DNA of 64,000 nt, from NCBI GenBank assembly GCA_001247695.2, contig LGRX02024787.1, positions 1-64,000 on the forward strand, read 5' to 3'. The position numbers were made by a program, and so were the translations under genes. Shown in pieces: positions 29,292 through 36,600 of this stretch. Each line of letters starts with the position of its first letter. The first letter of the stretch is position 1. Below the pieces are notes generated by a model. That model saw only the letters and a program-made list of their open reading frames with translations, was not told the origin of the DNA and searched no databases. Source of the DNA: Cymbomonas tetramitiformis (lineage: Eukaryota; Chlorophyta; Pyramimonadophyceae; Pyramimonadales; Pyramimonadaceae).

Positions 29292-29714
29292 ATGTCAGCT
29301 TTCGGAAATGAATTGAATGCAAAAACCTTGACTTATGCCAATACTACGTTTCGCACAACACTAAGAAATGGAACATTGATACAATTAACAAAGGATGATG
29401 TACAGAATCAAATTATGTTAGGTGATACTGCTTCAACTGTTCGGTTGCCGGAATGTCTACCTGCTATCAAAGGTAAAATGTTTACAATTTATAACGGAAC
29501 AGCCAAAACGGGCGGAATAGTGACTCTTCAAAAGTTTGCAGGTGACAGAATAAATGGATATTCAGACACAATTGACGGCGATATTGAGTTGAAAAATGGT
29601 GCAACCAATGGCGAAAGTATAACGAGCGTCACTCTAATTGCATCAGGCGAAAAAACAAGTATACAGGCAGGAAATTGGTATGTGATTTCAACATCTTATC
29701 GGAATACAGGATAA
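29292..29714 (+). CDS. Fibre-like protein A, 140 residues
   Basis: The N-terminus 'MSAFGNELNAKTLTYANTTF' shares the MS(A/S)FG...L start with the genes at 29737 and 32224. The rest is beta-rich with Gly/Thr turns ('MLGDTASTVRLPECLPA', 'IYNGTAKTGGIVTLQKFAGD'), as in small phage/virus fibre or head-decoration domains. ATG follows TTAGTATATACA. Confidence 0.6.
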   Translation: MSAFGNELNAKTLTYANTTFRTTLRNGTLIQLTKDDVQNQIMLGDTASTVRLPECLPAIKGKMFTIYNGTAKTGGIVTLQKFAGDRINGYSDTIDGDIELKNGATNGESITSVTLIASGEKTSIQAGNWYVISTSYRNTG

Positions 29715-29736
29715 AATATAAAAAGTATAATATATA
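29715..29736 (+). promoter_or_regulatory. TATA-like box before fibre gene B
   Basis: AAAAAGTATAATATATA runs directly into ATG 29737, the clearest copy of the box shared by the structural genes. Confidence 0.5.
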
Positions 29737-31659
29737 ATGTCAGCTTTCGGTTCAAATCTAATAGTTGAAAAAATTAACGGTAAACCATTTGTAAATGGCA
29801 CGGGTCCGACTGATACACTAACGTGCGATACAGTTGTGTGCCAAACTATAGGCAGCGTAGACTCGCCGTTAGAGACGATGCATATCGGTTCGGACATACG
29901 CTATCAGAACGATATCAAATTCATAGATACTCAAGACCCATTGAATGAACGAGAACAGATGTCCTTGTTGACAGATGGGTCGCTAAAGGTACACACTTCA
30001 ATAAAATTCAACGACTTCGTATTAAACAATCCAGTGTCGAAATCACGATTCTCAGCAGGCCTTGATGACCTCGATGCATCGTTTGAGATTAAAAGTTTGG
30101 ACCCTGTGGAACAAACACGAGTTAAGATAGGCGAAACAGGCATCAACGAGGTAACCTGCTTGCAGACAACAATCAATATAGAGCCTTTCGGCAATGGGGT
30201 ATTGATAAACGACGGCCCACTCGTACTCAATACCGGCGATTTAACATTGACAAGCGGTAAGTATCGAGGAGATGGCTCATTGTTAACTAACTTACCTTCT
30301 GGTGCAAATCAGAATCTACAATCGGTCACCGACCAAGGTAGCACGACGACAAATAGTATCAGTGCATCTGCATTTGTCGGTGATGGGTCAGCGTTAACAA
30401 ATCTCCCAGTTCAACCTGATACATCTACACTTCAAGATGTGACCACCCGAGGGGCTGCAAGCAGTGTCGCCGATGTTTCATATACAGGTACAGGTACCAT
30501 GATTGTCAATCAAGAAAAACTTAGTGGGAATAATCTTAGAATTGAAAGTGGTTCTGGTGGTTTTGGTAAAGTATCAATCGGAGAACAAACTCAAGGGTAT
30601 ACAAACGCCGACCACATTGGAGACCGTTCTATCGCTATAGGTAGGAATGCATTGTCCATTAACAATACAACAAGTAATGATACGATTGCGATTGGTTCCG
30701 GTTCGTGTAATAGTAATTGTGGTGACTATGTCGTGTCTATTGGCGACGACTGTGGTCAGGTTAACTGCAAAGATGCAGCAGTGAACATTGGAAAATATGC
30801 AGGTGAATATACAGCCGGTGAAAGTTCCATAAACATTGGTGCGTTGGCTGCACAAAATTCTGCTCAGAGTGCCGTAAACACCGATAACACAATCGTTTTA
30901 AACGCGAGCGGGGTTGAACTGAATGCCGGTGTTGCTAATAGTTGTTATATAAGACCTATTAGATTGTCTCCCGACCCAGCAAGCGAGTCACAAATGCTCC
31001 ACTACGATACAGCATCCAACGAGGTACGTTACGGCCCCGTTTCAAGTGGTGGTGGTATACCGAGTTTATCACAGGTCCTTGCTGTCGGAAATACCGGTGG
31101 TTCAATCAACCTCACTTCAGATTTGGATACGACGGCCATAAGAATCACGAACAGCATTGATTGGGCTTACACAACACCAGACACATCTTCGATAACGACT
31201 GATGGTATTCCATTAACCCAACTCACAAGTGCTTATAGGAAGACTACATCACCAAACACATTCACAGGCCAAGTTTACACAATGGAAAATACAACAGCTT
31301 CTACAATCACATCAGGAACTGTTCTTTCTTTTGACGATGTAAGCACTAACATCAATGGTGTCAAACCCTATGCAGCAACAAACACAGCTACTAATACCAA
31401 TGTCGGTGTTATAGGTGTATGTGTCCAAGATAGTCTTGCAGGTAATTCTTGTTTTGTACTTATTAGCGGTTTCTGTTCTGTTAACTGTATTGATGGTTCG
31501 TACACCAAGGGCCAGCTTTTAGGAGCTCAAGCAAACGGTGTTGTAAATTCAGCAGCAGTTGCGGCGACTAATGGTGTAATCGGGTGCTGTATGGAAACCG
31601 TAACTCATGCATCGCCAAATGCAGTTATATGTTATTTACAACCGTCATTTAAATTGTAA
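29737..31659 (+). CDS. Fibre-like protein B, 640 residues
   Basis: The largest structural protein of the element after the polymerase. It begins with the shared MSAFG start and a 'TLTCDTVVCQT' strand also seen in protein C. Around residues 180-230 two copies of a 'GDGS(L/A)LTNLP' motif occur, a tail-fibre repeat known from phages and large DNA viruses. Residues 285-385 hold repeated 'IAIG-x-NAL'-type units ('RSIAIGRNALS', 'DTIAIGSGS', 'VVSIGDDCG', 'AVNIGKYAG', 'SSINIGALA'), the pattern of trimeric left-handed beta-roll heads of adhesins. The C-terminal 150 residues are Thr/Asn-rich beta structure. Probably a trimeric receptor-binding fibre; that role is inference. 'YRGDGS' is part of the repeat, not an integrin signal. 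Confidence 0.72.
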   Translation: MSAFGSNLIVEKINGKPFVNGTGPTDTLTCDTVVCQTIGSVDSPLETMHIGSDIRYQNDIKFIDTQDPLNEREQMSLLTDGSLKVHTSIKFNDFVLNNPVSKSRFSAGLDDLDASFEIKSLDPVEQTRVKIGETGINEVTCLQTTINIEPFGNGVLINDGPLVLNTGDLTLTSGKYRGDGSLLTNLPSGANQNLQSVTDQGSTTTNSISASAFVGDGSALTNLPVQPDTSTLQDVTTRGAASSVADVSYTGTGTMIVNQEKLSGNNLRIESGSGGFGKVSIGEQTQGYTNADHIGDRSIAIGRNALSINNTTSNDTIAIGSGSCNSNCGDYVVSIGDDCGQVNCKDAAVNIGKYAGEYTAGESSINIGALAAQNSAQSAVNTDNTIVLNASGVELNAGVANSCYIRPIRLSPDPASESQMLHYDTASNEVRYGPVSSGGGIPSLSQVLAVGNTGGSINLTSDLDTTAIRITNSIDWAYTTPDTSSITTDGIPLTQLTSAYRKTTSPNTFTGQVYTMENTTASTITSGTVLSFDDVSTNINGVKPYAATNTATNTNVGVIGVCVQDSLAGNSCFVLISGFCSVNCIDGSYTKGQLLGAQANGVVNSAAVAATNGVIGCCMETVTHASPNAVICYLQPSFKL

Positions 31660-31670
31660 ATATATTGTAA

Positions 31671-32210
31671 ATGCCTGTAAAGCGAAATAATCCTAATTTA
31701 CCAAGTTGTGAAACCGTCGTTCAAGATGGGGTCGGTATGAGAATAAAAGGTATTGTAAATGGTAGACTTGCAAATACTCGATGCAAGGTAAGAAATATTG
31801 CTGACGCCCAAGGAAACGTAGTTAGATATAATAAACAGAACTTACCAAAAACAAAAGCAAAAACAAATCAACGTCAATCTAGGGTGAACGTATCATTAGA
31901 GGGTGGGACCGGTGCAAACGCCATTTTAATATATGATACAGGGGCAACGTCCACCCAAATGAGCACAGCAGATGCCAGACTTATAGGAATAATTAAACCA
32001 GACGGTACGTCCGATTATCATAATCAACCACAACGTGCTACCGGTATAGGCGGTTCGGTTGCCACAACACAATATTCCGACGTTCCTTTAATATTACCAG
32101 CGACCGGTGAAGTCACAGAAGGCTCGGTATTGGTTTATCCTAACGCTATAGGATTGTTAGGTATATCACATATAAAACACTTTAAACGATACCGCGTGAA
32201 ATTTAAATAG
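31671..32210 (+). CDS. Retropepsin-like aspartic protease
   Basis: 179 residues. The active-site loop 'LIYDTGATSTQMS' places the catalytic Asp near residue 89 in the DTGA form of retropepsins. A flap-like Gly stretch ('ATGIGGSVATT') and the hydrophobic-Gly block 'AIGLLGISHI' near the end complete the single-lobe protease pattern. Such enzymes act as homodimers. The N-terminal ~65 residues are basic. It sits inside the structural gene cluster, between two fibre genes, so it may process virion proteins as the adenovirus-type cysteine protease does in ordinary Polintons; that role is inference. No retroelement sequence flanks it, and base composition is viral. Confidence 0.8.
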   Translation: MPVKRNNPNLPSCETVVQDGVGMRIKGIVNGRLANTRCKVRNIADAQGNVVRYNKQNLPKTKAKTNQRQSRVNVSLEGGTGANAILIYDTGATSTQMSTADARLIGIIKPDGTSDYHNQPQRATGIGGSVATTQYSDVPLILPATGEVTEGSVLVYPNAIGLLGISHIKHFKRYRVKFK

Positions 32211-32223
32211 GTACATATGATAT

Positions 32224-33027
32224 ATGTCAAGTTTTGGACAAAGTTTAGTTTGTAAGAATTTAACATGTGATACCGTTAATGGTCAAACATACAATCCTGT
32301 ACAAAGTTCAAAATGGACCGAAACAAATAATGTTTTGGAACCGGCAACCGCTGGAGCAAGTGTAAAAATTTCCGGTTTAGAAGTAGATGGAAATGCAAGA
32401 ATCAATGGTGGAATTGTCAACGTTGCACAATTAAGTTCCGAGACAAATTTAGAATTACAAGGGTCAAAATCTGCTGATTCAACATTTATAGATTTGAATA
32501 CATCACTGGTTGAATTATCAGAAGTTAATTCAGTGTATGCTTTGGAGTTTCGTAAACGACCTATTATACCATCAAATCAATTTTTTAGAATTAACATGTT
32601 AGGTGATATCATAGGTTGTAATGATATAGATTGCAATAAGTTAACAACAAAAACTTTACAATATAATTTTCCTAGAATACAACCTATAGCTGGTCAAGGT
32701 ACTCGAATATTGAAATTCCCTTCAAATACTTTTGGTGTATTGTGTGAATTTCAGTTGGCAGGTGCTGAAACCGGTTCTCCAGTAGCTAATTTCAAAATTC
32801 AACACGCTGATACAGCTGTGAATGAGAACATTGCAGACAACTATGTTTTGATTTGTGAAGGTTTAGGTTTCTTTACAATAGCAGCACAGAGAGATACATT
32901 AGTTGCATCTACAAATTTAATTGGAGAGAATAATTTGGAGCTTAGTATTTCTTCTTTGTATCAAAATTTTCCAAACAATGTTATTAGATTTTTCTTGAAG
33001 TTAATTCCTGTTTCTCCAAGCCCGTAA
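32224..33027 (+). CDS. Fibre-like protein C, 267 residues
   Basis: The start 'MSSFGQSLVCKNLTCDTVNG' is related to proteins A and B, and the 'LTCDTV' strand is shared with B. A region 'VKISGLEVDGNARINGG' looks like a fibre beta-repeat. The C-terminal ~120 residues may form a compact head ('FGVLCEFQLAGAETGSP', 'NNVIRFFLKLIPVSPSP'). Last gene of the structural unit. The right terminal repeat begins 20 bp later and its hairpin follows. Confidence 0.65.
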   Translation: MSSFGQSLVCKNLTCDTVNGQTYNPVQSSKWTETNNVLEPATAGASVKISGLEVDGNARINGGIVNVAQLSSETNLELQGSKSADSTFIDLNTSLVELSEVNSVYALEFRKRPIIPSNQFFRINMLGDIIGCNDIDCNKLTTKTLQYNFPRIQPIAGQGTRILKFPSNTFGVLCEFQLAGAETGSPVANFKIQHADTAVNENIADNYVLICEGLGFFTIAAQRDTLVASTNLIGENNLELSISSLYQNFPNNVIRFFLKLIPVSPSP

Positions 33028-33047
33028 TTTCTTCGGGGGATTTTTTA

Positions 33048-33198
33048 GATATCAATTGGGAAACGTGGGAAGTTGTGCCGTTATCTACATAATTTGCGGT
33101 GAACAATAAAAAATATTTCCCGTAAATAACCTGGGTGATGCCCCATGGATAGAACCGCGATTCATAACAGCGAAATCAAAAGGTGGCAGATTAGGCCA
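33048..33198. repeat. Right terminal inverted repeat, inner piece (151 bp)
   Basis: Reverse complement of 17848-17998. It includes a duplicate of the polymerase C-terminal codons (33048-33094) and half of hairpin 2. The last 13 bp (33186-33198, GCAGATTAGGCCA) are the LINE target duplication. Confidence 0.92.
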
Positions 33199-33318
33199 GA
33201 AAAAGAAAAAAGAAAAAGAAAAAAGAAAAAACCACGCCCGTCGGGCGTATGAGTAAATTGATTTCCCCGGCCCTACTCTGGGCCGGACCGCCACGAGTGG
33301 CGGCCATGTTGGGACAAT
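33199..33318 (-). other. LINE 1 3' end: two hairpins and (TTTTTC)n tail
   Basis: On the coding strand, a GC-rich stem (GGCCGCCACTCGTGGCGGTC, 33285-33304) is followed by a second one (ACGCCCG/CGGGCGT, 33234-33248) and then a terminal tract of T-runs broken by C (33199-33232). No poly(A) is present. LINE 2 ends the same way. Confidence 0.75.
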
Positions 33319-33664
33319 TTATACTGGGTGGTTCTTGTCTTTCTCCTCCTCTTGTTTTCCTTGTCTGAGCTTTCTGTATAGCTGGTAGGTGCTGTGTGCA
33401 TAGTTTACTGTCAGGTCGTGTATTCTCTGTAGTGCCTGTGTGGCTTCTTTTCTGTTGAGTCCAAGTTGCTCGAGTATGTCTTGGTTGTGTTTGTACACCG
33501 TGCCTGTTCTGCCCACTGCAAACACATGAAGTTTGGCACGGAATCCGTGCCTGCGTAGCAATTGTAGCAGCGGTCCGTATTTCTTGTATTTTTCCAGGAG
33601 TTTGGGTCCCCATTTTTCGTCATCGGTGTGGGCCACTTCAATGAGGTGTAGGTTTCTTACCCTT
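33319..33664 (-). pseudogene. LINE 1 ORF2, last piece (end of restriction-like nuclease), frameshifted
   Basis: The frame 33801-33319 carries the continuation of the C-terminal nuclease domain: 'LHLIEVAHTDDEKW', then 'EKYKKYGPLLQLLRRHGF', 'VFAVGRTGTVY' and a helical tail. It aligns with the uninterrupted end of LINE 2, so a one-base shift near 33660 separates it from the main ORF. 'IEV' with the upstream 'DIVM' forms the PD-(D/E)xK-like pair. Confidence 0.65.
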
Positions 33665-36600
33665 GCTGGTGCTCCTGTTGTGTGCATTCCCATCCGTCCT
33701 CCAGGTCTTCTAGACCCTCTATCATGACTATGTCTACAAAACTCGGTATTGTGTCGGGCCCATCGTTTCTGCCTGGGTTGTCCTTCCCGTCGTGTCTGCA
33801 TTGCCCCCTGGTGAGTATGTAATTTGGGAGTACCCTTGGCTTAATCCCTGGGTCCCTCTTTTTTCCAGTGTAGGCGAGTACTTTGCATCCCCCTTTCCTA
33901 TGGTGGTCAAGTATGTGTTTTAGCTCATCTGCGTGGGCATCTGCCCTGTCCGTGAACATCCCTCGCATTTGTGGGTTGTTGCATCCACCTAGGGCATGCC
34001 CTACCCTCATGAGGAAGCCCTTTGCGTAGTCCACCCCTTTGTGTCCGCATCCTTCCAGGGTGCACTTCCCGTTTCCTCCGGCTGAGTTTTTCGCCGTCTC
34101 ATAGTCTTGTGCTGGCAGTATTCTCAGTCTGCATTTGAGTATTGTTTTTCGTACCGCAAATGTGGCTCTTTTCCAGAAGCCGTTCGCTACTTTGTGTAGT
34201 GGCGTGTCTCCTTTGAGGTGCTTCATTGTTTCGTTCAGCCAGCTGTCTGTGGTCCCGCCCTCCTGAACCGAGGGGGCGTTCCTTTTTTCCGTTCTGCCGT
34301 GTGCCATATCGTGTTTTCGCTGTATCCATCTTGTTCTGGGCATCGGGTCCTCCATTACTGCATGGACTCTGGACTCCTCTGTGACACGGTCATGGTGAGC
34401 TTGTCTTTCTTTTGTCGGCTCCCCTTGTGGCTTTTCCCGCTGCTCAATGAGTTCATTTAGCATGTCAAAAATTTCATCGTCATTTTGTACCTCTTGGGTC
34501 ACTTCTAGTTTCTCCGCGAGCTCGTTGAGTTCCTCAAATATTTCCTCCCCTTCGGAGGGTGGGGGTGGTGTCCCTGCGGGTTCGGGTTCGTCTCCTCGGG
34601 TGGGGTCCCCTTTGCCCTCTGTTTCTTGGTATTCTTGGTGCTCCTGCACCTCCCGCATAAGGAGCATCTCCTCTTCCTCCGTTTGTTCCATCATGGCTTT
34701 TATTTGCCTGTCTTCTTCGTCCCGGGTCTGGTTGGCTTGCTGCTGCTGGTTGGGTACCGGGTCCCGTATTGTCGTTTGTTCCTCTTCAGTTTGTTGCGCT
34801 TGGTCATGGTGCGCCTCCCATCTGAAGCTGCGCTCAGTTTTCAGTTGGTGGGTCCAGGTTGAGGGTTCTCCCTGGAGGTCGGTCATTTTTGCTGAGAGTC
34901 TACTGTTTTCTTGGGCTTGCCGTTCACGGAGTAGTGTGGTTACGTACTTTTGTACCGCGAGTTTTCCTTTTAGCTCTCTGCTGTTCGAGTCTTCGTCTGG
35001 TATCATGGGCTTGACTTTTATTGTCTCGTTATTATCCCACGCTTCCGTGAGGGTTCCCGTAGTACAGGCTTGTTTGGCTGCCTCGTCGGCTTTTTCGTTC
35101 CCCACAATTCCCGTGTGTGCCTTGACTTTTAGCAGTGAGACAGTGTGTCCTGCTGCTACTAATGCCTCAATGTTGACCAGTATGGCATACAGGAGGTCTC
35201 TTTGCTGGTGGTGTTCCATGTTGTGGGGTTTCGTTCTCATGCTCTCCAGTTGTCTAATGGAGTTGGCACTGTCCGTGCAAATGGTGAGTCCGTTGCCACT
35301 TGGTGGTGGCGGGAGCGTCACCGCTTTTTGTATGGCGAGAAGTTCCGCTCTGTTCACCTCTTGGTCTTCGCCTTCCCATCGAATCATGTGGGCCTCCCCT
35401 TCCCCGGTCCTGGGGTCCCATACCGCAGCTCCTGAGGCCCATTCTTTGCCTCCTTCTTCTGTTTCTATTTCTCTTTTGCTCCCGTCCGTGTAAAGGTACG
35501 AGGTTGCCTTGTGTGCCCTTAGAGGGGAGGGGTATGTCAATTGGGTTGGTGTGTTCCTCGGGGCTTGGTTCCTGGGGTCCTCTGTTTGGTCTCTTGTCAA
35601 TTCCCATCTCCTTCCTTGGGCTCCCGGTTCGTGTTCGGGCCAGAAGTCAGTGGGGTATCTGACAACTTTTGACCTCGCTACTTTGTCCCATATCGTTTGG
35701 GCGTCATTCTGTCTTGTAAGCCTGGTGTGTAAGGTGTTGGCTTCCACCACCTGTTGTACGGTGGGGGGGTGTATGTTCCATTTGCCTCCTCTGCTTCCGG
35801 GGAGGAGTTCCCATTTGGCTGGTCCTTCTTCCACGTGGAGGTGGCTGTCCTCCCACCAAGTTTCCACTTCCGCTTGTACGTTGCAGCACTGGGGGCAGAG
35901 GTCGTTCCTCAAATGTGGCCCTGTGCTGCACATTCTTCCCATTGCATTCGTCATGTCCTTTGTCTTAATTTCCGGGAGTTCGTATCGCTGCCATGGTCTT
36001 GTGTCCACCACACAGTCTACACTGGGGGTGCGTACTTCTTGGTTTGGTTCATTCGCATCGTGTAGGTTTGCCTCCCTCATCGGCTGTTTGACAGCTGAGG
36101 TGGTGCGGACCTTACTTTGCGGGCAGGTTGTGAGTGCCCTCCTTATACAGTCTGCGGCAGTGTCTGGGTCCCCGCAGTGTGCTTGCCATCCTTCTTTGTT
36201 GGCCACTATCAGCACCCGGAGGTTCCAGTTGCACTGTTTCGCTTGTTGGTGGGTGGCACCCATCCAGTGGTCAGGGGGTAGAAATGTGAACTTGCCTTGT
36301 GGTATTTCCAATAGTTCGTGTATTAGGTGCCCTGCATGTGCATTGTAGAGCTTCCTGTACGGGGTTTTCTCATATGTCGGGTACACCCCGACCCCGAACA
36401 CCGGTTCTTGTGTGGTGGTGGCCGCTATGGCAAAGTCCAGTGCCTTTTTGAGGTCCTGTGGCGTGTATTCTGGGTTGAACTGGTAGGCTCCCAGTTTCAT
36501 CCAATTTGCTGTCCAGGCCGAGCCTCTGGCCCCGAACACCTTGTCTCTGTCATACTTGGCGTAATACGTTGTGGTGTTGTGGTGGACATTGAGGGGTGAG

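Noticed and set aside
30264..30290. RGD triplet in fibre protein B as an integrin-binding signal
   Set aside because: It is part of the GDGS-LTNLP structural repeat, and the likely host is an alga without animal integrins.
31671..32210. Aspartic protease as a leftover of an LTR retrotransposon
   Set aside because: No reverse transcriptase, integrase or LTR is attached. The gene has viral base composition, its own TATA-like box and a place inside the structural cluster.
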